From: an uncultured Prevotellaceae bacterium
Lineage (GTDB): Bacteria; Bacteroidota; Bacteroidia; Bacteroidales; Bacteroidaceae
Direction: 5' to 3'
Assembly: GCA_937900485.1 (NCBI GenBank)
Contig: CALCEL010000025.1
Location: 1 to 40,772, forward strand
Length of the DNA: 40,772 nucleotides
The notes beneath the pieces are model-generated. The model had not been told where the DNA came from. It made no database searches and saw only the letters and a program-made list of their open reading frames with translations. The translations under genes were made by a program, and so were the position numbers. Of the stretch, positions 24,905 through 34,234 are shown one piece after another; within the stretch, counting starts at the first letter, position 1, and every line of letters begins with the position of its first letter.

Positions 24905-26383
24905 TCACTGCGGACGGCTATAGTTAGGAGCCTCGCTTGTGATTATCACCTCATGCGGGTGGCTCTCAAGAACGCCGGCGTTAGTGATACGAACGAACTT
25001 TGCGTCATGCAGTTTCTCAATGCTTGCGGCACCACAGTAGCCCATTCCTGAGCGCAGACCACCGACAAGCTGGTATATCACCTCTTGTACTGTTCCCTTA
25101 TAAGGCACACGACCAGCGATGCCCTCCGGAACAAGTTTCTTAGTCTCCACCACTCCAGACTGGAAGTATCTGTCCTTTGAGCCATTCTCCATTGCCTCCA
25201 AAGAACCCATTCCTCTATATGACTTAAACTTACGTCCATTGAAAAGAATCGTCTCACCAGGTGCCTCCTCAGTACCAGCCACAAGCGAGCCAATCATCAC
25301 AGAATAGCCGCCGGCAGCGATAGCCTTCACGACATCACCGGAGTAACGCAGACCACCATCAGCGATAAGAGGCACACCAGTTCCCTTCAACGCACTTGCA
25401 ACATCATACACGGCAGACAACTGAGGCACGCCGACACCAGCCACGACACGTGTAGTACAGATAGAGCCAGGGCCGATACCCACCTTGACGGCATCAGCGC
25501 CAGCCTCAACGAGAGCCTTGGCAGCCTCACCTGTGGCGATGTTACCGACAACAATATCCACGTCAGGGAAATGCTTCTTAGCCTCGCGCACCTTCTCGAT
25601 GACACCGGCAGAGTGACCATGTGCTGTGTCGATAACGATAGCGTCGACACCCGCCTTAACAAGAGCCTCCATGCGCTCAAATGTATCAGCAGTGACACCC
25701 ACTCCGGCTGCCACTCTCAAACGTCCCTTTGAGTCCTTACATGCCATCGGCTTATCCTTAGCCTTAGTTATATCTTTGTAAGTGATGAGCCCAATAAGTT
25801 TATTCTGATCATCCACGACCGGCAGCTTCTCAATCTTGTGGTTGAGAAGAATCTGAGAAGCGCTCTCCAAATCCGCCTGCTGATGAGTAACGACGAGGTT
25901 CTCCTTTGTCATCACCTCATCAATCTTTCTGTTCATGTCAGTCTGGAAACGAAGGTCACGGTTCGTCACGATACCTACCAACGTGTTCACGTCATCAACA
26001 ACAGGTATACCGCCGATATGATACTCAGCCATCATGTCAAGAGCCTCTTTCACCGTAGAGCCGCGTTTGATTGTCACCGGGTCATATATCATACCATTCT
26101 CGGCGCGCTTCACGATAGCAACCTGTCTTGCCTGCTCCTCAATGGACATATTCTTATGAATAACGCCTATACCACCCTCTCGAGCTATTGCTATAGCCAT
26201 AGGAGCCTCGGTCACTGTATCCATGGCAGCAGTGACAAACGGAACCTTCAACTCAATGTTACGAGAGAACTTTGTACTAAGAGAAACCTCACGTGGAAGA
26301 ACATTGGAATATGCTGGTATGAGCAGCACATCATCATAGGTCAGTCCTTCCATCACAACTTTATCTGCAATAAATGATGACAT
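24905..26383 (-). CDS. guaB: Inosine-5'-monophosphate dehydrogenase
   Basis: 492 residues. Catalyses IMP to XMP with NAD+, the committed step of GMP synthesis in the cytosol. Features: GLTYDDVLLIPAYSNVLP at the N-terminus; a CBS-domain pair inserted at ~95-215 (DPVTIKRGSTVKEALDMM, LVGIVTNRDLRF, LPVVDDQNKLIGLITYKDI); the catalytic loop GIGPGSICTTR with Cys309; IADGGLRYSGDVVKAIAAGG; and the flap SYRGMGSLEAM. It is monocistronic, with a -7 box upstream and a strong terminator downstream. All key residues are present. Confidence 0.98.
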   Translation of the reverse strand: MSSFIADKVVMEGLTYDDVLLIPAYSNVLPREVSLSTKFSRNIELKVPFVTAAMDTVTEAPMAIAIAREGGIGVIHKNMSIEEQARQVAIVKRAENGMIYDPVTIKRGSTVKEALDMMAEYHIGGIPVVDDVNTLVGIVTNRDLRFQTDMNRKIDEVMTKENLVVTHQQADLESASQILLNHKIEKLPVVDDQNKLIGLITYKDITKAKDKPMACKDSKGRLRVAAGVGVTADTFERMEALVKAGVDAIVIDTAHGHSAGVIEKVREAKKHFPDVDIVVGNIATGEAAKALVEAGADAVKVGIGPGSICTTRVVAGVGVPQLSAVYDVASALKGTGVPLIADGGLRYSGDVVKAIAAGGYSVMIGSLVAGTEEAPGETILFNGRKFKSYRGMGSLEAMENGSKDRYFQSGVVETKKLVPEGIAGRVPYKGTVQEVIYQLVGGLRSGMGYCGAASIEKLHDAKFVRITNAGVLESHPHEVIITSEAPNYSRPQ

Positions 26384-26406
26384 ATATCTAAAAATTTTAT
26401 TGCGTG

Positions 26407-26414
26407 CAAAGATA
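26407..26414 (-). promoter_or_regulatory. -7 box of guaB
   Basis: TATCTTTG followed by CACGC, in minus sense, 24 bp before the start at 26383, so the leader is short. A weak TTTA lies near the expected -33 position. Confidence 0.65.
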
Positions 26415-26456
26415 AGTATTTTTATCGAAGTAAAAGTAAGAAAGACGTCGTTTTTT

Positions 26457-28634
26457 TCAATTCGCCATCTCTGATATGAACTTCACTCTTATCAACCTTA
26501 TCTCCTCCTCAGAATAGTCATCGCCGAGAGCTTTCACGGCTTTTTTCAGGTTGTCGCTGTCGCTGTTGCGGAAATAAGAGAATATATCATCCACGGAGTC
26601 CTCGTCAAGAACATCACCAATGAAATAGTCAATATCTATCTTCGTTCCGCTATAGACAATAGCCTCCAACTCGTCAAGCAGCTCGTCGAACTCCATACCA
26701 TTGGCTTTGGCCACCTCCTCAAGATCAATTTTCCTGTCGATGCTCTGAATGATGTTCACTTTAGCCTTCGATTTGTTTGCCACCGTACGTACGCGCATAT
26801 CCGTTGGACGGATAATATCATTCTCCTCACAGTGCTTCTTTATAAGGTCACAAAACTCCTTGCCATAACGTTTAGCCTTGCCGGCACCAACACCCGGAAT
26901 GTTCTGCAACTCATCTGTACTTATAGGATAAAGCGTGGCCATGGCTTCCAACGACGCATCCTGAAAGACCACATAAGGAGGGATGTCGAACTTCTTCGAC
27001 ATCTTCTTTCGCAAGTCTATCAACATGGAGTACAATTCCTCATCAGCTACACCCACTCCACCCTGTTCTGAGCTGCCATCGGTAAACTCATCGAAGTCGT
27101 TGTCCTCAACCATCATAAACGGAGTAGGTGACTTGAGGAATTTCTTTCCCATCTTGGTTATCTTGAGAAGTCCGTAATTATCCACGTCCTTTTCAATATA
27201 GCCCTCCAACTGTCCCTGATGTATTATGGCTCTCCACATCTTAGGCTCGACATCTGCTCCGTCTCCGAATTCCTCAAGCTTCTCATGCTTATGCGCCGTG
27301 ATAGACTCCGTCTCGTCTCCACGTAAGAAATCCACGATATAATCAATCTTGAAGTTCTCCTTCACCGCCAATATCGCCTTGATGGCAAGCGTCAGGTTCT
27401 CCGTAGCCTCCACCTTTTTCTTTGGATGCAGACAATTATCGCAATTCCCGCAATTGTCCACGTCGTATGTCTCTCCGAAATAATGGAGCAACAATTTTCG
27501 TCTACACACAGACGACTCGCAGTATGAGGCAGTCTCGTACAGAAGCTGTCGTCCAATATCCTGCTCAGCCACAGGCTTTCCCTCCATAAACTTCTCAAGT
27601 TTCTGAAGATCTTTCTTAGCGTAGAAGGCGATGCAACGTCCCTCGCCGCCATCACGTCCCGCCCTGCCTGTCTCCTGGTAATACCCCTCAAGACTCTTTG
27701 GAATGTCATAATGTATGACGAAACGCACGTCGGGCTTATCGATACCCATCCCGAATGCGATTGTAGCCACAATCACATCGATACGCTCCATGATGAAGTC
27801 ATCCTGGGTGGCAGACCTCATGGTAGAGTCCATGCCGGCATGATACGCCGCAGCGCTTATGTCGTTAGCCTTAAGGATATCTGCCAGTTCCTCAACCTTT
27901 TTACGACTGAGGCAATATATTATTCCACTCTTTCCAGGGTTTTGTTTTATGTACTTAATTATCTCCTTGTCGACGTCCTTAGTCTTGGAACGCACCTCAT
28001 AATACAGGTTAGGCCTGTTAAACGACGACTTAAACTCAGTAGCGTCAGATATACCGAGATTCTTTTTGATGTCACCCCTCACCTTATCCGTAGCTGTAGC
28101 TGTCAACGCTATAACCGGCGCTTCCCCAATCTCTTGTATGATAGGTCGTATACGTCTGTACTCTGGCCGGAAGTCGTGTCCCCACTCAGAAATACAATGA
28201 GCCTCATCAATGGCGTAGAACGAGATGTTGACGTTTCGGAGAAACTCCACATTCTCTTCCTTTGTCAACGACTCCGGAGCGACGTATAGAAGTTTGGTCT
28301 TACCCGACAGGATGTCAGACTTGACCTTCTCTATCATACTCTTACTGAGTGAGGAATTCAGGAAATGTGCGATATCCTCCTCCTCGCTGACATACTTGAT
28401 TGCGTCGACCTGGTTCTTCATGAGCGCAATGAGCGGTGATATGACTATGGCCGTTCCCTCCATCAGAAGCGCAGGCAACTGATAACAGAGCGACTTGCCT
28501 CCGCCCGTAGGCATTAGCACAAACGTGTCCTTCTTCTCAAGAACATTTCTAATTATCAATTCCTGGTCTCCTTTGAATGAATCAAATCCAAAGTAGTACT
28601 TTAACGCATCTTGTAGAGTTGCATGTTTCTTCAT
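26457..28634 (-). CDS. recQ: ATP-dependent DNA helicase RecQ
   Basis: 725 residues, a superfamily 2 helicase acting 3'-5' on recombination and fork-repair intermediates. Walker A PTGGGKS (42-48), DEAH box AIDEAHCISEWGHDFRPEYR (~141-160), motif VI GYYQETGRAGRDGG. The RecQ zinc-binding region is complete (YCESSVCRRKLLLHYFGE...CGNCDNC). It continues into the RQC domain, an HRDC domain (~525-600; DLRKKMSKKFDIPPYVVF...IPGVGAGKAKRYG), and a Bacteroidetes-type C-terminal extension (~640-725) that includes VSEEEIRLIRVKF-like helices. It sits between guaB and clpX with the expected gene order. Confidence 0.97.
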   Translation of the reverse strand: MKKHATLQDALKYYFGFDSFKGDQELIIRNVLEKKDTFVLMPTGGGKSLCYQLPALLMEGTAIVISPLIALMKNQVDAIKYVSEEEDIAHFLNSSLSKSMIEKVKSDILSGKTKLLYVAPESLTKEENVEFLRNVNISFYAIDEAHCISEWGHDFRPEYRRIRPIIQEIGEAPVIALTATATDKVRGDIKKNLGISDATEFKSSFNRPNLYYEVRSKTKDVDKEIIKYIKQNPGKSGIIYCLSRKKVEELADILKANDISAAAYHAGMDSTMRSATQDDFIMERIDVIVATIAFGMGIDKPDVRFVIHYDIPKSLEGYYQETGRAGRDGGEGRCIAFYAKKDLQKLEKFMEGKPVAEQDIGRQLLYETASYCESSVCRRKLLLHYFGETYDVDNCGNCDNCLHPKKKVEATENLTLAIKAILAVKENFKIDYIVDFLRGDETESITAHKHEKLEEFGDGADVEPKMWRAIIHQGQLEGYIEKDVDNYGLLKITKMGKKFLKSPTPFMMVEDNDFDEFTDGSSEQGGVGVADEELYSMLIDLRKKMSKKFDIPPYVVFQDASLEAMATLYPISTDELQNIPGVGAGKAKRYGKEFCDLIKKHCEENDIIRPTDMRVRTVANKSKAKVNIIQSIDRKIDLEEVAKANGMEFDELLDELEAIVYSGTKIDIDYFIGDVLDEDSVDDIFSYFRNSDSDNLKKAVKALGDDYSEEEIRLIRVKFISEMAN

Positions 28635-28763
28635 ATCACGGTCTGGTTAAGCTCATTACTTTAGGTTGGTTCTCTCGCCACGTTCCATGGCCATACATTC
28701 TTTACACACTGTATGACCTGAGGTATTACTCTTACACAAATATATACAAGATAAATTATTCCG

Positions 28764-28771
28764 CAAAAATA
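28764..28771 (-). promoter_or_regulatory. -7 box of recQ
   Basis: TATTTTTG followed by CGG, in minus sense, ~130 bp upstream of the recQ start. A TTG at the proper spacing is missing. Downstream of clpX, a loose inverted repeat (28800-28845, GTATTCTGA/TCAGAATATAC) has no T run and is not called a terminator. Confidence 0.45.
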
Positions 28772-28860
28772 TCCGGCACAAATTGTCAAGAAGGACAAGG
28801 TATATTCTGACAATGCGTTTGACATATCACAATATCAGAATACACCTGACGAAATCATCG

Positions 28861-30087
28861 TCACTCGCCTCTGTTCTGCAGAGCATTCATGTTCGCTTTC
28901 TCCACTTGGCTCTTGGCGAAGTCAAGCGTCACGTCATACTCCTTGAGGCTCTGCGATGGTATCTCGTACATTGGTTCCATCATTATAGTCTCAACGATGG
29001 AACGCAGTCCACGCGCGCCAAGATGGAACTCTACAGCCTTATCGACGACATAGTCAAGGGCTTCTTCCTCGAATGTCAGCTTCACGCCGTCAAGCTCGAA
29101 CATCTTGATGTACTGCTTTATAATAGAGTTCTTTGGCTCTGTCAATATTCGTCTGAGGGCATCTCTTCCCAACGGCTCAAGGTGTGTGAGCACTGGGAGA
29201 CGACCAATAATCTCAGGTATGAGTCCAAAAGACTTCAAATCCATCGGAGATATGTACTGCATGAAGTCTGACTTATCAATCTGAGAAGAGTCACGAGACG
29301 CTCCGAATCCAACCACATGAGTGTTCAGTCTTTGCGCAATACGTTTCTCTATTCCGTCAAAAGCACCACCACAGATAAACAATATATTTCTCGTATTCAC
29401 CTGAATGAATTTCTGCTCCGGATGCTTCCTGCCTCCATATGGCGGCACGTTGATAACAGAACCTTCGAGAAGCTTCAACAAAGCCTGCTGCACGCCCTCA
29501 CCACTCACATCACGGGTGATAGAAGGATTGTCACCCTTGCGCGCTATCTTATCAATCTCATCTATGAAGACGATTCCGCGCTCAGCCACTTCCGGCTTAT
29601 AGTCTGACACCTGCAGCAAACGAGAGAGTATACTCTCCACATCCTCACCGACATAGCCTGCTTGTGTGAGCACCGTAGCATCGACAATGGTGAAAGGCAC
29701 AACGAGCATCTTGGCTATTGTACGAGCCAGCAGTGTCTTACCTGTACCAGTGCTGCCGACCATAATGATGTTCGACTTCTCCAGCTCAACCTCATCATCC
29801 GCCGCAGGATTATTGAGTCGCTTATAGTGATTGTATACAGCGACCGCCAAAGCAACTTTAGCATCATCCTGTCCAATAATATATTTATCCAGGTACTCCT
29901 TAATCTCCTTCGGCTTAGGAAGATTGTCAATCTTCACCTCACTGCGGCTCATTGAGTTGGCGCGCACTATCTCTCCGGCCTCAACAGCACACTCATTACA
30001 TATACAACCATTAACGCCAGTGAGCAGATATCCCACCTCAGACTCATCACGTCCGCACAAATTACATTTCCTAATCTTATTTGCCAT
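28861..30087 (-). CDS. clpX: ATP-dependent Clp protease ATP-binding subunit ClpX
   Basis: About 408 residues from ATG 30087 (MANKIRKCNLCGRDE); the frame extends to 30099 but this start matches the family. N-terminal C4 zinc-binding domain (CNLCG...CICNEC, residues ~8-34), Walker A GSTGTGKT (~112-119), Walker B GIVFIDEIDKIA, sensor regions and the GYVGEDVE pore-loop segment. ClpX unfolds substrates and feeds them to ClpP. It lies downstream of clpP with a 157-bp spacer holding a strong hairpin, so clpX may be separately tuned. Confidence 0.98.
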   Translation of the reverse strand: MANKIRKCNLCGRDESEVGYLLTGVNGCICNECAVEAGEIVRANSMSRSEVKIDNLPKPKEIKEYLDKYIIGQDDAKVALAVAVYNHYKRLNNPAADDEVELEKSNIIMVGSTGTGKTLLARTIAKMLVVPFTIVDATVLTQAGYVGEDVESILSRLLQVSDYKPEVAERGIVFIDEIDKIARKGDNPSITRDVSGEGVQQALLKLLEGSVINVPPYGGRKHPEQKFIQVNTRNILFICGGAFDGIEKRIAQRLNTHVVGFGASRDSSQIDKSDFMQYISPMDLKSFGLIPEIIGRLPVLTHLEPLGRDALRRILTEPKNSIIKQYIKMFELDGVKLTFEEEALDYVVDKAVEFHLGARGLRSIVETIMMEPMYEIPSQSLKEYDVTLDFAKSQVEKANMNALQNRGE

Positions 30088-30146
30088 CAAACATTTCAAT
30101 CACATCCTCGTGAGTGCACAGAGGATAAAGCAATCTCGCCGCTGTC

Positions 30147-30169
30147 GCATATCAGTCCAACTGATATGC
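30147..30169. repeat. Perfect 10-bp hairpin between clpP and clpX
   Basis: GCATATCAGT (30147-30156) pairs fully with ACTGATATGC (30160-30169) around a 3-base loop. No T run follows in minus sense, so it is not a classical terminator. A weaker second hairpin, ATCCTC/GAGGAT, follows nearer the clpX start. It could limit read-through, stabilise or process the clpP mRNA. Confidence 0.6.
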
Positions 30170-30243
30170 AAACCCGCAAGCAAGACTTGTTTTTTCGTTT
30201 TTTATTATCACGTTGCAGTGTACAAAACACTAATAAAATCAGA

Positions 30244-30912
30244 CTACAGCTTACGGCTCATCACCTCATCCACCATACCATAGTCTTTAGCCTCAGCTGC
30301 AGTCATCCAATAATCCCTATCAGAGTCCGCCCACACCTTGTCGAACGGCTGATGACTGTGCTCGGAGATTATCGTGTAAAGCTCCTTTTTAAGTTTACCG
30401 ATTTCTCTGGCGGTGATCTCAATATCGCTGGCCTGTCCCTGCGCACCACCAAGAGGCTGGTGTATCATGACACGGCTGTGAGGAAGCGCTGAGCGCTTTC
30501 CCTCCTTACCGGACACGAGAAGCACAGCAGCCATAGACGCAGCCATACCAGTACATATCGTCTGGATGTCAGAGTTCACGAACTGCATAGTGTCATAAAT
30601 ACCAAGTCCGGCATATACGCTACCACCCGGAGAATTGATATATATACTTATATCCTTAGTATTGTCAACAGAATCCAGATAAAGCATCTGCGCCTGTAGC
30701 ACGTTTGCCGTGTAGTCATTGATCTCGGTACCGAGGAATATAATCCTATCCATCATAAGACGAGAGAACACGTCCAACTGAGTTACGTTCAACTGACGTT
30801 CCTCCAATATATATGGATTAAGGTAACCGGACTGCGCCTTAATGACATCATCAAGGACCATACTGCTTATTCCTAAATGTTTAACAGCGAACTTTTGAAA
30901 ATCATTACTCAT
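30244..30912 (-). CDS. clpP: ATP-dependent Clp protease proteolytic subunit ClpP
   Basis: 222 residues, a serine protease that forms two stacked heptameric rings with ClpX. Catalytic Ser126 (GMAASMAAVLL) and His151 (SRVMIHQPLGG) are present, with the usual DRDYWMTAAEAKDYGMVDEV near the C-terminus. A ~20-residue N-terminal extension (MSNDFQKFAVKHLGISS) precedes the mature core. Upstream is the trigger-factor gene (tig), separated by a 364-bp region with the tig terminator and a possible clpP leader. Confidence 0.98.
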   Translation of the reverse strand: MSNDFQKFAVKHLGISSMVLDDVIKAQSGYLNPYILEERQLNVTQLDVFSRLMMDRIIFLGTEINDYTANVLQAQMLYLDSVDNTKDISIYINSPGGSVYAGLGIYDTMQFVNSDIQTICTGMAASMAAVLLVSGKEGKRSALPHSRVMIHQPLGGAQGQASDIEITAREIGKLKKELYTIISEHSHQPFDKVWADSDRDYWMTAAEAKDYGMVDEVMSRKL

Positions 30913-31063
30913 AAACTAATATCCTGTATGCGTTTTTAATTAAAAACTCTCATTAAAGAATTGCATTATGACTGACTCATAACACATAGGCAGGTCCTAA
31001 AAACAAATAAACCATGTAATATCATAAGATGTTTCCGTCAGCCACTATTAAGTGTCACCACTT

Positions 31064-31141
31064 TCAACACGCTGACTCATAGTCATCTGCGTTCCAGTCA
31101 TCATCGTTGAGACAGACATGAGCCACTGCTCTCTCTGACAT
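31064..31141 (-). CDS. Candidate 25-codon leader peptide upstream of clpP
   Basis: ATG at 31141 to TGA at 31064-31066, ~25 bp downstream of the clpP -7 box, too short for ordinary ORF calls. The peptide is acidic (LNDDDWNADDYES) with Cys at the middle and end. No homologue is known to me, and chance is a real alternative. Confidence 0.2.
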   Translation of the reverse strand: MSERAVAHVCLNDDDWNADDYESAC

Positions 31142-31169
31142 TCTGCCGATAATCAGAACCAGCCTTAAA

Positions 31170-31177
31170 CAAAGGTA
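31170..31177 (-). promoter_or_regulatory. -7 box of clpP
   Basis: TACCTTTG in minus sense. It begins one base after the T tract of the tig terminator, so the termination and initiation signals are packed together. No clear -33 element; the terminator stem occupies that region. Confidence 0.45.
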
Positions 31178-31178
31178 T

Positions 31179-31213
31179 AAAAAAAAGCGATAAGAAGAAA
31201 ATTCTTATCACTT
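31179..31213 (-). terminator. Terminator of tig
   Basis: Twelve-bp stem (31202-31213 with 31185-31196; AAGTGATAAGAA / TTCTTATCGCTT in minus sense, one G-U), five-base loop, followed by a long T run. Confidence 0.9.
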
Positions 31214-31276
31214 TTTTAAACTTATTTTTGAAGGCTCTGCTGTTGCTGCCTAAGACAGCCCCAGCTCACATCTTAA

Positions 31277-32617
31277 TTACTCAAACATTTTGTTGAAATC
31301 CTCTGCGCTAACAGTCTGCTCCTCAAGAGTAACCTTTGTCTTGAGCACAGCGCCGAGCTTAACCTCCACACAACGGTCGATAAGGTTGTCGACAGTCTCA
31401 CGTTTCTTAAGCATCTCAGTTGTGGCGTTCTCAAGGTACTCCTCTGGAATGTTCAGCATACCATACTGAGCGAACTGCATCTTAGTAACCTCCTTGGCCA
31501 TGTCCTTAACGTCCTTATCCTCAACCTTGATCTCATACTTCTCAGTGAGTTGCTCCTTGATAAGATGCCATGTGAGATCCTCGATAGACTTGTCATAGTT
31601 AGCATCAACCTTAGACTGGTCACCCTTAACATTAGCAAGCATAATCTTCTTCAGTTTCTCATCTGGGAACTCAAGCTTACCAACTTTGTCAGTCAAATAC
31701 TTACGTATGTCGAGAATAAACTTATAGTCGCTGTCCTTTGCGAACTGCTCAGAAATAGACTCTTTAACCTTAGCGCGGAACGCATCCTCGCTCTTAATCT
31801 CTCCCTTAGGATAGATGGCATCAAAAAGCTCTTGGTTGAGCGGTCCTGGAACAAAACGCGTAATCTCTGTAATCTGGATATTAAAATCACCCTTGTGATT
31901 AGCAGCATCCTCCTTAGAGACCTTGAGGAGAGAAGCGAGCTCAGCCTCATTGCCATCGTAAGCTACAGACGGATTGAACTTGATGACATCGTTGTTCTTA
32001 GCACCCTCGAACAATGCTTTCTGGTCTTCATTCTTGAAATACTTTGGAAGAAGAACTGCGCCCTCAGCAGTCACAGGATTCTCAACATCGAGCTCAGTGA
32101 TAACACCCTTAACCATGTCGTTATCCTGATATGTCTGGTCATCTGTCAACTTCTCATAAGAGCCGCCACGCTGACGATACATAGTAATCTGGTTCTCCAC
32201 CATCTCGTCGCTAACTTCAACATTGTAGAAAGCCACCTTGTCCTTCTTTGTGAGTGTAGCCTTGAACTCAGGAGCGAGTGCGATACCAAACTTGAAGGAG
32301 AAAGTGTTACCTTCCTTCATGTCAATTGGACCCTCATCGATAGGCAATGGCTCGCCTAGCATATTCACCTTATTCTCACGTATATAGTTAAAAAGACTCT
32401 CCTGAAGAATCTTGTTAATCTCCTCAGCGAGAATAGACTGTCCGTACTGCTTCTTAACCAAGCCTGCAGGAACCTTTCCCGGTCTGAAACCAGGCATGTT
32501 CACCTTCTTACTGGTCTCTTTAATAGCTTTCGCATACTTCTCTGTATAGTCAGCTGGCTCGATGACAGCTGTCAGCTCTGCATTGACTTTGTCAATGTTC
32601 TGCAACGAAATATTCAT
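31277..32617 (-). CDS. tig: Trigger factor
   Basis: 446 residues, a ribosome-associated chaperone and PPIase. The N-terminal ribosome-binding part carries VNMPGFRPGKVPAGLVKKQYGQSILAEEINK, close to the family signature GFRxGK. A PPIase-like middle domain (~155-245; DNDMVKGVITELD, VIKFNPSVAYDG) and a helical C-terminal arm domain follow (KYEIKVEDKDVKDMAKEV...). It is upstream of clpP and clpX with the usual bacterial order and ends in a strong terminator. Confidence 0.95.
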   Translation of the reverse strand: MNISLQNIDKVNAELTAVIEPADYTEKYAKAIKETSKKVNMPGFRPGKVPAGLVKKQYGQSILAEEINKILQESLFNYIRENKVNMLGEPLPIDEGPIDMKEGNTFSFKFGIALAPEFKATLTKKDKVAFYNVEVSDEMVENQITMYRQRGGSYEKLTDDQTYQDNDMVKGVITELDVENPVTAEGAVLLPKYFKNEDQKALFEGAKNNDVIKFNPSVAYDGNEAELASLLKVSKEDAANHKGDFNIQITEITRFVPGPLNQELFDAIYPKGEIKSEDAFRAKVKESISEQFAKDSDYKFILDIRKYLTDKVGKLEFPDEKLKKIMLANVKGDQSKVDANYDKSIEDLTWHLIKEQLTEKYEIKVEDKDVKDMAKEVTKMQFAQYGMLNIPEEYLENATTEMLKKRETVDNLIDRCVEVKLGAVLKTKVTLEEQTVSAEDFNKMFE

Positions 32618-32695
32618 TCTTTATTTAATTGTAATTAATTATTTATTTTCATTATATTACGTAAATACAACGACTTCGCAAAGCGAAACCGGCTG

Positions 32696-32726
32696 CAAAA
32701 TTACTATTTTATCCAATAATTACCAA
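32696..32726 (-). promoter_or_regulatory. Promoter of tig
   Basis: TTG (32724-32726) - N20 - TAATTTTG (32696-32703) followed by C, in minus sense, ~80 bp upstream of the start. Confidence 0.65.
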
Positions 32727-32835
32727 TTTTAGATGTGTATTTCTTTTTATTTTTACATATTTTGAGAAAGGCCACATCTTCTTGCTTTGATATGGAAAAC
32801 AGTGATGAGCAGTACATACAAAATCAATAATAGCA

Positions 32836-34206
32836 TCACACCAAACCGAGACCATTAAAGAAAATCAATAATATACCAATCGGCGCCACATATCTTATTA
32901 TTGCGTAGTACACAGGAAATACATATCTGTTGACCACGCCGCCATTTGTCAGTTCCGCATACATATTGTCTCTCTTGACAACCCATCCGGCAAAGACACA
33001 GATAAGAAGACTACCTGCCGGCATCAACAGCTTGGCTACCAAAAAATCACAGAAGTCAAAAATCGTCATGCCGAACAGAGTGACATCGGACAAACTGCCA
33101 AAGGATAATGAGCATAATGCGCCCAAACATATACAAGCCACCGATGATAACACAGCGACCAAAGGTCGACTTGCGCGATACTCCTCATGAAAAAACGCAA
33201 CTATCATCTCAAGCATGGAGATTGAAGATGTCAATGCCGCCATGACAAGAAGCAGATAGAATAGTACCGAGAAGATATATGACAACCACACCACGTCGCC
33301 AAAGGCATGCTGGAAGACGTTTGGTAGGGTCACGAACACTAGCGAAGGACCTGCGTCTGGACTCAGTCCCGGTATGGAATACACCGCAGGGAATATTATG
33401 AAACCTGCCATCAAGGCAACCAACGTGTCAATAATCGCCACACTCAACCCGTCATGAATCAGATTCACATCCTTTCTGAAATAACACGCATATGTGCAGA
33501 GACAGCATATTCCGACACTTAACGAGAAGAATGCTTGGCCCATGGCTGACAACACTGTGGCGCCATTCACTTTACTGAAGTCCGGACGTAACAAGAAGTC
33601 CACACCTTGAGATGCTCCGGGAAGAGTCATAGAGCAAACAACGAGAACCACGATGAAAACAAATAACAATGGCATCATGATTCTCGCTCCTCTCTCTATC
33701 CCGCGTCTCACGCCAAGAGCCACGATAGCAGCGGTAAACATCACGACTACGACCAACCATACTATAGGTTTCACTTCATCTGAAGCGAACGAACTAAAGA
33801 ACTCGGAATACTCATGTGGTTCTTTACCAGAGAATCCATCCAAAGCTGCCACAACAGCATAGTATAATGTCCATCCTGCTACAACAGCATAATAACTCAG
33901 AACGAGGAAACCTGCAACGACAGGCATCAGCCCCATATATTTCCACCATTTCTTTCCATCACTCATTGTGAGAAACGAATGGGTCACATCTTTGTTACCA
34001 TATCGTCCCACCGCAAACTCAGTCACCATAATAGGTACACCAAATAATATCATGAACAAGACATATATGAGAATGAATGCAGCCCCTCCGTTAGTTCCCG
34101 TTTCTGTAGGGAAACGCCATATATTACCTAAACCAACGGCAGAGCCTGCAGCTGCGAGTATCGCTCCTATCTTTGTTGCGAACATGGAGCTTCCTTTTCT
34201 TTCCAT
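32836..34206 (-). CDS. Sodium-dependent transporter, NSS/SNF family
   Basis: 456 residues with ~11-12 transmembrane segments. The first helix carries the family signature GAILAAAGSAVGLGNIWRFPTETGTNGGAAF (residues 13-43), the unwound TM1 substrate/Na+ site of LeuT and MhsT. These transporters co-import amino acids or other small solutes with Na+; the substrate cannot be read. It is the last gene of the yceD-rpmF-fabH-era-der-lipoprotein series, 28 bp after the small lipoprotein, so possibly co-transcribed. No terminator is obvious. Confidence 0.92.
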   Translation of the reverse strand: MERKGSSMFATKIGAILAAAGSAVGLGNIWRFPTETGTNGGAAFILIYVLFMILFGVPIMVTEFAVGRYGNKDVTHSFLTMSDGKKWWKYMGLMPVVAGFLVLSYYAVVAGWTLYYAVVAALDGFSGKEPHEYSEFFSSFASDEVKPIVWLVVVVMFTAAIVALGVRRGIERGARIMMPLLFVFIVVLVVCSMTLPGASQGVDFLLRPDFSKVNGATVLSAMGQAFFSLSVGICCLCTYACYFRKDVNLIHDGLSVAIIDTLVALMAGFIIFPAVYSIPGLSPDAGPSLVFVTLPNVFQHAFGDVVWLSYIFSVLFYLLLVMAALTSSISMLEMIVAFFHEEYRASRPLVAVLSSVACICLGALCSLSFGSLSDVTLFGMTIFDFCDFLVAKLLMPAGSLLICVFAGWVVKRDNMYAELTNGGVVNRYVFPVYYAIIRYVAPIGILLIFFNGLGLV

Positions 34207-34234
34207 CTTTGATGTTTTTAATATTTATATGGTA

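Larger units (their letters stand above)
30913..31276. other. tig-clpP intergenic region (364 bp)
   Basis: It contains the tig terminator (31179-31213), the clpP -7 box (31170-31177) and a ~250-nt clpP leader. The only ORF in the leader is a 25-codon frame at 31064-31141. Nothing else is identifiable. Confidence 0.5.

Noticed and set aside
28800..28845. Possible clpX terminator
   Set aside because: The inverted repeat is imperfect and no T run follows in the minus direction.
31550..32359. 269-codon plus-strand ORF inside tig
   Set aside because: Antisense shadow of trigger factor, whose motifs are clear on the minus strand.
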